Assembly: GCF_003010935.1 (NCBI RefSeq)
Contig: NZ_PGGN01000003.1
Coordinates: 682,001 to 746,000 of the forward strand
DNA length: 64,000 bases
Source of the DNA: Phyllobacterium endophyticum
Lineage (GTDB): Bacteria > Pseudomonadota > Alphaproteobacteria > Rhizobiales > Rhizobiaceae
Reading direction: 5' to 3'
Shown piece after piece: positions 43,502-53,191 of this stretch. The position numbers and the translations under genes are program-made. Every line of letters starts with the position of its first letter. Positions within the stretch are counted from its first letter, which is position 1. The notes under the pieces are model-generated. The model was not told the origin of the DNA. It saw only the letters and a program-made list of their open reading frames with translations, and searched no databases.

Positions 43502-44770
43502 ATGCCTTTTCGTTTCATTCATACTGCCGACATTCACTTGGACTCGCCGTTGCGTTCATTGTCGCTTCGCGATCCTGATCTGGCTGGCTTGATCGGGGAC
43601 GCGACGCGTCAGGCACTTATCGCGATCGTTGATCTTTGCCTAGAGGAACAGGTCCACGCTTTGATCATCGCTGGCGATCTTTACGACGGCGATCAGACTT
43701 CCATGAAAACCGCCCGGTTTCTGGCAACGCAGATGGAGCGGCTGCATGCGGCCGGTATAAGCGTTTATAAGATTCGGGGCAATCACGATGCGTTGTCGAA
43801 AATAACGCAAGAACTGGTCTTGCCACCCTCGGTGAAAATCTTTGGATCTCGGGCCGAGGCCATGGAGCTGCGACACGATGGTATGAACATTGTCATCCAC
43901 GGATTGAGCTTTGCCAAACCGCATGCCCCGGATAGCCTGTTGCCGAAATACAGACCGCCTGTGGCAGATGGCATAAATATCGGAATCATGCATACGAGTC
44001 TCGCTGGTGCTTCCGGCCATGATCCTTATGGACCGTGCAACGTCGCCGATCTCCATGCCTCGGATTTCGACTACTGGGCACTCGGTCATATTCATCAGCG
44101 GTCGCATCACCTCGGGCAGCGAACGGTAATCATGCCGGGAATGCCGCAGGGTCGCGACATCAACGAGGCGGGCGAGAAAACCGTTTCCCTGGTGACCATA
44201 GGCGATGATCGTTCCATTGTCATTGAAGAGCGCTTGACCAGCATTGCCCAATTCGAACGCCTAGTCGTTGATGTGACGGACATTCAGGAGTGGCGGGACG
44301 TTATCAGCAGTATTGAAAATGCCCTTGTTAAGCAGCGCGATCGGACACGGTCGGAACATCTCGTCGGTCGCCTGAAACTTATCGGCAACACGCGACTGGC
44401 CTGGCGTCTTCGTCGTGACCTGGATTTGCTGCAGGCGGAGGCCGACCAGCGTGCACAAGGCATTGGCAGAACCTGGGTGGAAAAAATCGACCTTAGTGTC
44501 CGACCAGCCGACCTGCTCCAAACCTTCGCCGTCGCCGATCCTTTGATTGAACTTGGCGAGTTGATGCAAACGGAGGTCATGACCTCCCACGGCTTTCGCG
44601 AGGACATCCGGCAGATGGTCCAGGAACTCCTCGACGATTTGCCGGCCGAAAGCCGCAAGTTTGCGGGAAATAACGAACTTGAATTCGACGTCTTCATCGA
44701 TGACTTGATGGTGCAAAGTGGTGACGACATCATCGCCCGCCTCCAGGCTCCCGCAAGGGAGCCTAAGTGA
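43502..44770 (+). CDS. DNA repair exonuclease, SbcD/Mre11-like (YhaO type)
   Basis: 422 residues from the ATG at 43502 (AAGGA upstream). The metallophosphoesterase motifs are in order: FIHTADIHLDSPL (residues 4-16), IAGDLYDGDQ, KIRGNHDAL, MHTS and LGHIHQR. After the nuclease core comes a C-terminal capping region with FDVFIDDL near the end. With the large ATPase encoded next, it forms an Mre11-Rad50/SbcCD-like nuclease complex acting on DNA ends or structured DNA. Its stop overlaps the next start (TGATG). The YhaO/YhaN family is widespread in this class of bacteria and less studied than SbcCD. Confidence 0.87.
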   Translation: MPFRFIHTADIHLDSPLRSLSLRDPDLAGLIGDATRQALIAIVDLCLEEQVHALIIAGDLYDGDQTSMKTARFLATQMERLHAAGISVYKIRGNHDALSKITQELVLPPSVKIFGSRAEAMELRHDGMNIVIHGLSFAKPHAPDSLLPKYRPPVADGINIGIMHTSLAGASGHDPYGPCNVADLHASDFDYWALGHIHQRSHHLGQRTVIMPGMPQGRDINEAGEKTVSLVTIGDDRSIVIEERLTSIAQFERLVVDVTDIQEWRDVISSIENALVKQRDRTRSEHLVGRLKLIGNTRLAWRLRRDLDLLQAEADQRAQGIGRTWVEKIDLSVRPADLLQTFAVADPLIELGELMQTEVMTSHGFREDIRQMVQELLDDLPAESRKFAGNNELEFDVFIDDLMVQSGDDIIARLQAPAREPK

Positions 44771-47700
44771 TGCGGCTGCGCAAACTCGATTTAACGCGTT
44801 ACGGCAAGTTCACGGATTACTCACTGGATTTTGGCGAGGCAGTCGCTGGAACACCGGACCTGCATATCGTCTATGGCCTGAACGAGGCCGGCAAATCGAC
44901 GGCCTTTGCAGCTTATCTCGATTTCCTCTTTGGCATCGAGGAACGCAGCCGCTTTAATTTTCTGCACCCATACAGCGCCATGCAGATTGGTGCATGCTTG
45001 GACTTTAACGGTACCGAGCGCAAACTTGTCCGGACAAAGCAGCGGACGAATTCGCTGCTCGACGAGCATGGGCAGCCGGTTAATGAGACCTTGCTCGGCA
45101 TGCCACTTGCGGGTCTCGGCCGCGACGCATACCGCACGATGTTTTCGCTTGACGAGCGCTCCCTGGAGGACGGCGGAAACGCCATCATCCAGAGCAAGGG
45201 TGATCTCGGCGAATTGCTGTTTTCCGCAAGCGCAGGTCTTGCCGGCCTCAGTCAAACACTGGACGCAACAGCGGGGGAAGCGAACCTCATTCACAAGAAG
45301 CGGGGACGCAACACGCATCTGGCAGAATTGAAACAAACGCTTGTCAATCTGAAGGCACAGCGCGATGAGATCGATACCTTCGCCTCTATCCATTCGCACC
45401 TGATTGCAACGTACAAGCAGGCTCAATCATCCTATGGCGAAGCCATGGGCGACCTTGGTAACAGCAGGACAAAACATAGTGAACTTGCGCGGATTATGCG
45501 CGCCCTCCCGCTTGCCGCTGAGCATGCCCGTCTGACGAGTCAGTTTGCTGTCTTTGCCGACTTGCCACGACCGCCCACAGACTGGGCCTCTGAACTTCCA
45601 CAGCTGACGAAAGACCAGACCAGGATCCAGACGCAGATCGACGGCGTCGAAAAGGAACTCGCCCGCTTGCAAGCGGAGATCGATCTCATTGACGTTGACG
45701 AACAGCTGGAGCCGGTGGCCGACCGCATACTTGGATTGGAGGATGGACGGGCGCGGTTCCGAACTGCTGAAAACGACCTGCCTCGTCGTCGCGTGGCGCT
45801 GGCCGAACACGAAGCTGCCCTTTCAATCATCCTTGCTTCACTTGAACAGACTGACAACAAGACCCCAGAAGCGCTGCTGTTGCCTGCCTCTCTCATTGGT
45901 GCTTTGCGCGATTTGATCGAAACGCGTTCAGGACTTGATGCCACGCTTCAGACAGCAACGCGCGAATTAACGAGAGCGAAGCAGCTTGTTGATCGAGCCG
46001 CCGAAGAAAACGCCAAATTTGCAACGACTGGCGGAGTGTTAGACCAAGCAGCAACGGCGCCGATTGAAACAGCGCTCACCAAACTGCAAAGCACCGACCA
46101 TCAGGCAAGGTTGCGGGTGTCGGAACGCGATCGCGGACAGCTGGCGCGAAACTACGAAAATCTGTTGAGCAACTTGCGCCCGTGGACTGGAGATGGAACA
46201 GCTCTCCACGCTATTGCCCCGCCTGAGGCACGGCAGATCGAATCGTGGAGAAGCGAAGCGCTGTTGGTCGAAAAACGCCTCAGAGGTCACAAGGAACGGC
46301 TGCGCGATCTGATTACGCAGCAACGCGATGCTCAAGCGCGCATTGAGGCGATACAGGCAGCAGCTGGATTGATCGATGATGCCAAGGCTCAGCAATCACG
46401 CGAGGCTCGGACCAAGGCCTGGGATGAGCATCTCGCACATCTCGACATAACAACGGCCCAAGTGTTCGAGCAGAAAATGCGAACGGACGACGACCTCAAC
46501 GACGCCCGTCTGGCGCGATCACGAGACTTGGCAGAGCTGCGGCAGTTGACGCAAACACTGGCGGTGCACGCGTCAGCCATAGTACGCGAAGAAGAACTGT
46601 TAGTGGAGGCGGACGCTGAGCGCTTGCAACTCTCCACCCGAATTCGCAAAGCCACTCCGCTTGCCATCGAATGGCCGGAGGATCGGTCAGCGGAGGATTG
46701 GCTCTCATATCTTGAACGCTGGAGCAGTGGTAGGAAGGCAACGCTTGTCGCGTGGAACGCTCTGCAACAAGTGGACGAGGACATCGCGCAGGCAAGGGCC
46801 GAATTTGGCAATGAAGTCGCCGCACTTGTCGACGCAATGCGTGTTGCCGGCGTCGAAGGAGTTGAAACGTTATCAGCGGCAGGTTTGATGCAAGCGGCCG
46901 GCGCACTCTTGTCTCAAGCCGTCAGCCTGCGGGCCGAAAGAGCGACTGCAGCGACAAATCTTCTCGAGCGCCAACGAGAACTGGCCGAGCGGCAGCAAGA
47001 TTTCACGGACGCTGATAAGGCAGCAAAACTCTGGGATGGCAATTGGAGAGATGCACTTGCAAAAACATGGTTCGAAACAAATGCACCGACCGTCGCCGAA
47101 GTGCGCGAAATCCTCAAGGCGCTTGCCGACCTGCCTGCAACTTTGCGTGAGCGCGATCAGATGGCACAGCGCATCGCGACTATGGAGAATGATCGGAATG
47201 CTTTTCAGGCTGAAGTCGGCCACATTCTGAAAAAGCTTGGCGAAATCTTCGATCCTGCACAATGCGTCGCTGAGGCAGAAGCCCTTACAATAAGATATGA
47301 CGCCAGCCAGAGGGCGCATCAATTCCATTCCATCAAAATGGATGAATATGCGCGCCTGTTGGAGACCCGACGTGGGCTCGAGCAGGAGCTTGCCGTGCAT
47401 GAAGCTCGCAAGACGGCGCTCACAACCTTCTTTGGCGTCGAGACATTATCCGATGTCAGCAACAAGCTGGAACAGGTCGCTGAAAAACAGAGGTTTGAGC
47501 GCCGTATTGTCGAGTTGAGTGATCAGATCGTGGGAGAGTTACGTTCCACAACATTCGGCGCAGCAGAAGAGCTACTTGCCCAGGTCAACGTTTCTCAAAT
47601 CGAAACGGAGGCCGCTGAACTATCGGCCAGGGTCGACAACCTCGAGGAGCGAACAAAACTGCTCTTTGCCGATCTGACACGTGCCAAGGATAAGGTCGAG

Positions 47701-48318
47701 CAAGTAGGCGGCGACGGTGCTGTAGCCAGGATAGAGCTACAGCGCCGAACAGTCCTCCTTGAAATCGAGGATCTGGCACAAAAGTACCTGCGCCTGAGAA
47801 CCGGTGCCATGGCCGCCGAGAACGCATTGCATCTCTATCGTGATAGGCATCGAAGCTCGATGATGAAAAGAGCATCGGAAGCGTTCCGCCGGATCACGCG
47901 TGGCGAATATTCCGGTCTCGCTGCAAAGCCCGAGAAGGATAAAGAAATTCTCATCGGCGTTCCACGGCAGGGTGGCTCGAAAATGTCAGATGCCATGTCC
48001 ACGGGCACGCAGTTCCAACTTTATCTGGCGCTGCGTCTTGCCGGATATCAGGAATTTGCACAGGTTCGCCCCTCGGTTCCGTTCATCGCCGACGACATCA
48101 TGGAGACCTTTGATGAACCGCGATCGGAGGAAGTTTTCCGGTTGTTAGCGGAGATGGCGAAGATCGGTCAGGTTATCTATCTCACCCATCATAGGCACCT
48201 TTGCGAGATCGCTCAGAAGGTTGTGCCAACGGTACGTATTCACGAACTGGGCGTGGACACGTCACATTCCCCACGAAACGCCCCTGAACGCATGAAACCG
48301 TCTCTGGTGCTGGGATGA
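44770..48318 (+). CDS. SMC/Rad50-like ATPase (YhaN type)
   Basis: 1182 residues. The ATG at 44770 overlaps the YhaO stop. Walker A is GLNEAGKST at residues 36-44. Long heptad-rich stretches between about residues 170 and 1000 predict coiled-coil arms (for example EKELARLQAEIDLIDVDEQLEPVADRILGLED). The C-terminal lobe has the ABC signature region (MSDAMSTGTQFQLYLALRLAGYQEF) and Walker B VPFIADDIMETFDEPRSEEVFRLL, with the H-loop LTHHRHL. It provides the ATP-driven clamp for the YhaO nuclease. No zinc-hook CxxC was found in the arm region. Confidence 0.87.
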   Translation: MRLRKLDLTRYGKFTDYSLDFGEAVAGTPDLHIVYGLNEAGKSTAFAAYLDFLFGIEERSRFNFLHPYSAMQIGACLDFNGTERKLVRTKQRTNSLLDEHGQPVNETLLGMPLAGLGRDAYRTMFSLDERSLEDGGNAIIQSKGDLGELLFSASAGLAGLSQTLDATAGEANLIHKKRGRNTHLAELKQTLVNLKAQRDEIDTFASIHSHLIATYKQAQSSYGEAMGDLGNSRTKHSELARIMRALPLAAEHARLTSQFAVFADLPRPPTDWASELPQLTKDQTRIQTQIDGVEKELARLQAEIDLIDVDEQLEPVADRILGLEDGRARFRTAENDLPRRRVALAEHEAALSIILASLEQTDNKTPEALLLPASLIGALRDLIETRSGLDATLQTATRELTRAKQLVDRAAEENAKFATTGGVLDQAATAPIETALTKLQSTDHQARLRVSERDRGQLARNYENLLSNLRPWTGDGTALHAIAPPEARQIESWRSEALLVEKRLRGHKERLRDLITQQRDAQARIEAIQAAAGLIDDAKAQQSREARTKAWDEHLAHLDITTAQVFEQKMRTDDDLNDARLARSRDLAELRQLTQTLAVHASAIVREEELLVEADAERLQLSTRIRKATPLAIEWPEDRSAEDWLSYLERWSSGRKATLVAWNALQQVDEDIAQARAEFGNEVAALVDAMRVAGVEGVETLSAAGLMQAAGALLSQAVSLRAERATAATNLLERQRELAERQQDFTDADKAAKLWDGNWRDALAKTWFETNAPTVAEVREILKALADLPATLRERDQMAQRIATMENDRNAFQAEVGHILKKLGEIFDPAQCVAEAEALTIRYDASQRAHQFHSIKMDEYARLLETRRGLEQELAVHEARKTALTTFFGVETLSDVSNKLEQVAEKQRFERRIVELSDQIVGELRSTTFGAAEELLAQVNVSQIETEAAELSARVDNLEERTKLLFADLTRAKDKVEQVGGDGAVARIELQRRTVLLEIEDLAQKYLRLRTGAMAAENALHLYRDRHRSSMMKRASEAFRRITRGEYSGLAAKPEKDKEILIGVPRQGGSKMSDAMSTGTQFQLYLALRLAGYQEFAQVRPSVPFIADDIMETFDEPRSEEVFRLLAEMAKIGQVIYLTHHRHLCEIAQKVVPTVRIHELGVDTSHSPRNAPERMKPSLVLG

Positions 48319-48356
48319 AGTGCGTATGAAGCTGTGGCCCGTAGTGGAGGCGCGTC

Positions 48357-48629
48357 ATGCGGAAATTTCTAGGACTCTTGAAATTGGCGCATCTGTTCAA
48401 GTCGATAAGCACTGATAACCCTTCCTTTGAAAACGCCGATAGTAACGGATTTTCCGCCGAATCCGATTGGTTCCTAGAATTCTACAATCACGCTTCAGAG
48501 CATTGTCCGGGTGTGCGATTTCCAATGAGCGCCTTGAATGGGAACGAACCGAATCCTCACCTGTTCAGATGTTCCCCGGTGACCACCAAGCGTCCGATCA
48601 GGCGCACCTTTTTGCATAATCAACTATAG
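48357..48629 (+). CDS. small ORF containing repeat copy 2
   Basis: 90 codons with no recognised family. Its start region (MRKFLGLLKLAHLFKS) is followed by NPSFENADSNGFSAESDWFLEFYNHASEH. Bases 48390-48448 match the repeat at 39135-39193. The last 40 codons overlap the 3' end of the LysR gene on the other strand, so only the first half is likely meaningful. It could be a decayed or very short gene. Confidence 0.35.
   Translation: MRKFLGLLKLAHLFKSISTDNPSFENADSNGFSAESDWFLEFYNHASEHCPGVRFPMSALNGNEPNPHLFRCSPVTTKRPIRRTFLHNQL
48390..48448 (+). repeat. diverged 59-bp repeat, copy 2
   Basis: This is the partner of 39135-39193. The two copies are in direct orientation about 9.2 kb apart and bracket the Fic, binding-protein and YhaO/YhaN genes. 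Similarity is highest in the 32 bases encoding NPSFENAD. Confidence 0.55.
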
Positions 48630-49512
48630 CACCTATAAGCGCGGCCTGCCTTGAGACTTTATCGCTGCCCCGACGCCAAAAGACTACGTACTCATGAACA
48701 ACACCGGGACGGAATGGGATAGTCTTCAGGTTAAATACCTCACATTGACGAGCGATGAAGTCGTTTACAACCGTGATGCCGGAACCATAGGCGGCAAATG
48801 CTGCGCTGAAGCCCACTGCATCTGTCCGGACGTTGACGAATGGGGTATGCCCTTTGTGAGCAAATGAGTTCATCACCATAAGATTGGACGAAAACTCGCG
48901 ATCGAGCGTAATCATGCGCTCGGAGGCTACATCCTCGGCAGTGAGAAATTTCTTACCGGCCAGAGCATGGTCCGGCCGCAGGAGGCAGACGCTTCGGCTC
49001 GCCATAATCGACTGCCATTCAAAAAACCGCTCGTCGAGCGGCAGTCTGGACAAACCGACATCCGCCTCTCCGGTCAGCACGAGTTGGGCAATCTGGTCAT
49101 AGCTTTGCGCCCTGACGTAGAACTCCAGCGAAGGGTCAGTTCTCTCCAGCTCGGCGACAAGCTTCGGCAACAGCGAGAGACATACGATATGTGGAGCGGC
49201 TATTGTCAGGCTGTTCCGTGCCACAGCAAATGACCCGAATATTTCGCGCTCGATATGGCCAAGCGTGTCAAAATACCGGTCGATCCTGTTATAGATTTCG
49301 ACAGCGCGCGTCGTGGGGATCAGACCACGGCGATCCCGTATGAACAGTTTTTCGCCGACGTGTTCTTCGAAAAGCTTGAGCTGCTGGCTGACGGCCGACT
49401 GGGTTATGCGCAAGACTTTCGAGGCGCGCCGGGTCGATCCCGATCGAATGATCTCCCTGAAAATCTGCGCTCGCCTCAAACCTATGCCCGCCTCTTCCGG
49501 CATATCAGTCAT
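48598..49512 (-). CDS. LysR-family transcriptional regulator
   Basis: 304 residues. The winged helix is RAQIFREIIRSGSTRRASKVLRITQSAVSQQLKLFEEHVGEKLFIRDRRGLIPTTRAVEIYN (residues about 14-75), then a substrate-binding domain with LTIAAPHIVCLSLLPKLVAELERTDPSLEFYVRAQSYDQIAQLVLTGEADVGLSRLP. It diverges from the peptide transporter operon and has a perfect 9-bp palindrome 36 bases upstream of its start, so it probably autoregulates and controls uptake. The effector may be an imported peptide or amino acid (inference). Confidence 0.9.
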   Translation of the reverse strand: MTDMPEEAGIGLRRAQIFREIIRSGSTRRASKVLRITQSAVSQQLKLFEEHVGEKLFIRDRRGLIPTTRAVEIYNRIDRYFDTLGHIEREIFGSFAVARNSLTIAAPHIVCLSLLPKLVAELERTDPSLEFYVRAQSYDQIAQLVLTGEADVGLSRLPLDERFFEWQSIMASRSVCLLRPDHALAGKKFLTAEDVASERMITLDREFSSNLMVMNSFAHKGHTPFVNVRTDAVGFSAAFAAYGSGITVVNDFIARQCEVFNLKTIPFRPGVVHEYVVFWRRGSDKVSRQAALIGAIVDYAKRCA

Positions 49513-49547
49513 CTCACTTCAATCTCCCTTCTCAAACACGGCACGGT

Positions 49548-49570
49548 CTATATTAGCCAATCTAATATAG
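49548..49570. promoter_or_regulatory. perfect palindrome in the LysR/transporter intergenic region
   Basis: CTATATTAG (49548-49556), a five-base spacer, and CTAATATAG (49562-49570) form an exact inverted repeat of the T-N11-A kind bound by LysR proteins. It is 36 bases from the LysR start and 132 from the transporter start. A LysR recognition site is inferred. Confidence 0.65.
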
Positions 49571-49701
49571 GGGCGTAAAATCTTAATAAATTGACGACTC
49601 TCGCTGTTTTCTCAATGTTAGCGCTCAGGCTTTTCGGCAGCGCTTCGCGTTGGTTCAGCGCGGCCCTCTCAAGGCTTCACACAATAATAAGGGGATCCTA
49701 A

Positions 49702-51303
49702 ATGAAAATCGGAAAACATGTGCGTCCAATCGCTTTCGGCGCCGGTGCGATATTAATGGGGCTTTTCAGTGTGGCACCGGCTGATGTTGTTGCGCAGGAG
49801 CTGCGCATCGCCACGTCCTACAAGCTGATGACGCTCGACCCTCATTTCGCCAACCTCAACGAAACCAATTCGCTCCTGTCGCAGATCTACGAGCGGCTCG
49901 TCTACCAGGACGAGAAGCTCGAGATGAAGCCAAGCCTTGCGACATCATGGCGACGTTTATCGGAGACACGGTGGGAGTTTAAGCTCCGTGAGAACGTCAA
50001 GTTTCACAATGGCGCGGCGTTTACATCTGCAGACGTTGTCCATTCCATCGACCGGATTCAGAACCTCCTGAAGCCTCCTAGCGGCGGTTACCAATCCTAT
50101 GTGAAAGGCATCAAGAGTGTTTCTGCGCCGGACGCGCTTACCGTTACCTTCGAGACCAACGGCAGCCTTCCGTCTCTGCCTCTCTTTCTGTCATCGATTT
50201 TCATCGTCTCGAAGCAAGCTTCCGGTTTTCTGACAACGGAACAATTGAACGGCGGCACTCCTCCCCCCAATGGCACCGGACCTTACACATTCAAGAACTG
50301 GCGATCTGGCGAAAGCTTCGAAGTCGTCAGAAACGACGACTATTGGGGTGGACGCCCATCTTGGTCGGACGTGACGTTTCGCATCATCGAAAATCCGGCG
50401 GCGCGTGTGGCAGCACTTTCGACCGGCGACGTTGACATTGCCGACTTCATACCTGCACGAGATGTCCCGTCGCTGAAGCAGCGTGGGGCCACAGTTGCCA
50501 ATATTAGTGCGGCCCGTTTGAACTTCGTGCAGTTCGATGTCGCGAACGACCAAGCACCCGGTGTCACCGATAAGGCTGGCAAGTCCATTCCCAACCCGTT
50601 TCGCGATGTCAAGGTAAGACGCGCGCTTGCCATGGCTGTTGACCGCAACGTGATCGTCGACAAGATCCTGTCCGGGTTCGGAACTGCGGCGGCACAGGTC
50701 TTTCCAAACGGCCTGCCTGGGACATCTGCAAACCTTGTAACCGAGCCCCCTCGCTATCCGGAGGCTAAGGCACTCCTTGCCGAAGCAGGTTATCCAAACG
50801 GCTTCAATGTCGTTCTTGCCGGGCCGGCTGGACGTTATCCGGGCGACTTGGAGTCGCTGCAAGCGATCGCACAGAGCTGGGCGCGCATAGGCGTCGGCGT
50901 ACAGCCGCTTGCGGTTCCGTTCTCCGTCTTCAATACCAAGCGGGCAGCGGGTGAATACGGCATCTGGTACGGTGGAGGGTCCGGAGAATCGGCTGATATC
51001 CTGGTCAGCGCGTTACTTGGCACGGCAAATTCCCAGGGCGACAGGGGCTCACTGAATTACGGCAAATACTCCAACCCGGCCTTCGACGAGATGCTTGGCA
51101 AGGCACAAGGCATTGAGGTTGGTCCCGAACGATACGGGGCAATCGCGACTGCAACGGAATTCGTTTTGCGTGACCAGCCAATCATTCCGCTTTATCATTT
51201 CGACCATGTCTTTGGTTATGGCAAGAAGGTGGCTACCTATACCATGCATCCGCGGGGCTGGACCACTGCCATGCAGGCTGCCCCCTCAACAGAAGCCAAG
51301 TGA
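49702..51303 (+). CDS. peptide/nickel-type ABC transporter substrate-binding protein
   Basis: 533 residues. A signal peptide covers residues 1-33 (ending VVAQE). The mature part is a family-5 solute-binding protein: RIATSYKLMTLDPHFANLNETNSLLSQIYERLVYQDEKLEMKPSLATSW, WEFKLRENVKFHNGAAFTSADVVHSIDRI and RRALAMAVDRNVIVDKIL. Family members bind di-/oligopeptides, nickel or opines. It opens a six-gene operon ending with a peptidase, which favours a peptide-like substrate. Confidence 0.92.
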   Translation: MKIGKHVRPIAFGAGAILMGLFSVAPADVVAQELRIATSYKLMTLDPHFANLNETNSLLSQIYERLVYQDEKLEMKPSLATSWRRLSETRWEFKLRENVKFHNGAAFTSADVVHSIDRIQNLLKPPSGGYQSYVKGIKSVSAPDALTVTFETNGSLPSLPLFLSSIFIVSKQASGFLTTEQLNGGTPPPNGTGPYTFKNWRSGESFEVVRNDDYWGGRPSWSDVTFRIIENPAARVAALSTGDVDIADFIPARDVPSLKQRGATVANISAARLNFVQFDVANDQAPGVTDKAGKSIPNPFRDVKVRRALAMAVDRNVIVDKILSGFGTAAAQVFPNGLPGTSANLVTEPPRYPEAKALLAEAGYPNGFNVVLAGPAGRYPGDLESLQAIAQSWARIGVGVQPLAVPFSVFNTKRAAGEYGIWYGGGSGESADILVSALLGTANSQGDRGSLNYGKYSNPAFDEMLGKAQGIEVGPERYGAIATATEFVLRDQPIIPLYHFDHVFGYGKKVATYTMHPRGWTTAMQAAPSTEAK

Positions 51304-51309
51304 TCGCCG

Positions 51310-52287
51310 ATGGCTCTCCTTTCCGTCATTACAGGGAGGCTTTCACAAGCTTTCCTTCTCATCTTCGTCATGTCGCTGGTCGGGTTCATCGGCATCCACA
51401 GCGTCGGCAATCCGGTCTACAATGTGGTCAACATAGAGACAGCAACGCCAGAGGAAATCCGGCGGGCAACTATCCTGCTCGGTCTCGACCAGCCGGTATG
51501 GCGTCAATATTTGGTCTTTGTCCAAAACGTTGCGACCGGCACGTTCGGCACGTCCTATATCTACCATCAGCCGGCCTTCGGACTGGTTCTCGACAAGCTG
51601 TCGGCGACCTTCGAGCTGGCGCTTTTTGCGATGCTCGTCGCGACGGTCCTCGGCCTAGGGCTCGGGGTGCTGGCAGGTACCCGCCCCGGAAGCCCCCTCG
51701 ATCGTGTGATTGTCACGTCGAGCGTCTATGCGCTGAGTGTGCCCTCGTTCTGGCTGAGTATGATGCTCATTCTTGTTGGCGCCGTCATGACCGGCTGGTT
51801 CCCTCCGGGAGGTCGCGGTCTAACTGCGAACCTGCTCGGCTTCGACTGGAGTTTCCTGACGAGCGATGGACTGAGGCATCTCGTTCTGCCAGTCCTGGCG
51901 CTCGCCATTCCCAACATCGCCTTGATTGCCCGCCTTGCACGCGCCGGCACGGTCGAAGTCGAACGAATGGAGTTCACCCGCTTCTGCGTCGCCAAGGGGC
52001 TGTCAAGGCGAAGGATACTGTTCCATCATACATTGCCGAACATTAGCCTGCCGATCGTCACCATTGTCGGGCTCCAGTTTGGCGGCATGCTGGCGTTTGC
52101 GGTCGTTGTCGAATCGATCTTCGCCTGGCCCGGCGTCGGCAAGCTGCTGATCGATTCCATTCAGCTCTTGGATCGCCCGGTCGTGATGGCGACGCTTACC
52201 TTCACGGCCATCGCCTTCGTGGCGCTGAACACGCTGGTAGATCTTGTCTATGTCGTGCTCGACCCGCGCGTGCGGATTTCCACTTGA
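51310..52287 (+). CDS. peptide-type ABC transporter permease (DppB type)
   Basis: 325 residues, starting seven bases after the binding-protein stop. Six hydrophobic segments are visible. The N-terminal TM1 (FLLIFVMSLVGFIGIHSVGNP) and the VFVQNVATGTFGTSY motif are typical of DppB/OppB. The EAA loop is RFCVAKGLSRRRILFHHTLPNISLPIV. It pairs with the following permease as the membrane channel. Confidence 0.92.
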   Translation: MALLSVITGRLSQAFLLIFVMSLVGFIGIHSVGNPVYNVVNIETATPEEIRRATILLGLDQPVWRQYLVFVQNVATGTFGTSYIYHQPAFGLVLDKLSATFELALFAMLVATVLGLGLGVLAGTRPGSPLDRVIVTSSVYALSVPSFWLSMMLILVGAVMTGWFPPGGRGLTANLLGFDWSFLTSDGLRHLVLPVLALAIPNIALIARLARAGTVEVERMEFTRFCVAKGLSRRRILFHHTLPNISLPIVTIVGLQFGGMLAFAVVVESIFAWPGVGKLLIDSIQLLDRPVVMATLTFTAIAFVALNTLVDLVYVVLDPRVRIST

Positions 52288-52300
52288 GCGAGGTAGCACG

Positions 52301-53191
52301 GTGAAGATTTCGACTTTCAAACCGACAGGTTTCAAGATGCCGGATCGCGCGTCCTATCGGCAATTCCTCACGATGCCCAACATCGTGCTGGCGTGCTATG
52401 TGGCAGTCGCACTTGCCGCTCCGCTGATCGCCCACCAGAACCCTTACGATCCACTGCAGGTCTACGGCTGGGAAGCTTCCTTGCCTCCCGGCACCGAGGG
52501 CTCGGGCGGCTTCAACTATCTTCTTGGCACCGATGGTCTTGGCCGGGATATCGCCAGTTCCATCATGTACGGGCTCAGGATCAGCCTGCTGGTCTCGATC
52601 GTCAGCGCGCTTGCCGCCGCCGTCATCGGCCTGACCGCCGGCGTGAGCGCCGCCTATTTTGGCAGATGGGTCGACGCCCTGATCATGCGGGTGGTCGATC
52701 TGCAGCTCAGTTTGCCAACAATGCTTGTGGCGCTGATCGCAATCGTCACGCTCGGACCGGGCATCGATCGGATCATCCTCGCACTCATCATCGTTCAGTG
52801 GGCGACTTATGCCCGCGTGGCGCGCAGCGTCGCCCTCAGCGAAGCGGGCAAATCCTATATCGACGCTGTCCGGACCATGCCGTTGCCCAGGATCAGGATC
52901 ATCTTCCGGCATCTGCTGCCGAACAGCATCGCGCCCGCGATGACGCTTTTGCCCATCGAGATCGGGCATGCGGTGGCGCTGGAGGCGACGCTCTCCTTTT
53001 TGGGACTTGGCGTCCCGCTCGACCAGCCGTCGCTTGGCTCCACCGTCGCCAACGGCTTCCAATACCTCATGACCGGACAGTACTGGATCAGCCTTTTTCC
53101 CGGCTTCGCGCTGTTCGGGCTCATAGCAACAATCAATTTCGTTGGCGAGGATATGCGCCGTATATGGGACCCGAGGAGCAGATCGATATGA
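52301..53191 (+). CDS. peptide-type ABC transporter permease (DppC type)
   Basis: 296 residues from a GTG at 52301 with AGGTAG upstream; the longer frame to 52244 lies in the preceding gene. DppC-type features are PYDPLQ, YLLGTDGLGRDIASSIMYGLRISLLVSIVSALAAAVIGLTAG, the EAA loop YIDAVRTMPLPRIRIIFRHLLPNSIAPAMTLLPIEIG and a closing DMRRIWDPRSRS. The stop overlaps the ATPase start (ATGA). Confidence 0.92.
   Translation: MKISTFKPTGFKMPDRASYRQFLTMPNIVLACYVAVALAAPLIAHQNPYDPLQVYGWEASLPPGTEGSGGFNYLLGTDGLGRDIASSIMYGLRISLLVSIVSALAAAVIGLTAGVSAAYFGRWVDALIMRVVDLQLSLPTMLVALIAIVTLGPGIDRIILALIIVQWATYARVARSVALSEAGKSYIDAVRTMPLPRIRIIFRHLLPNSIAPAMTLLPIEIGHAVALEATLSFLGLGVPLDQPSLGSTVANGFQYLMTGQYWISLFPGFALFGLIATINFVGEDMRRIWDPRSRSI

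Noticed and set aside
52393-53187. Long upstream extension of the fused ATPase frame
   Set aside because: It overlaps the permease gene in another frame and translates into Arg/His-rich sequence; the ATPase has its own start with a strong ribosome site at 53188.
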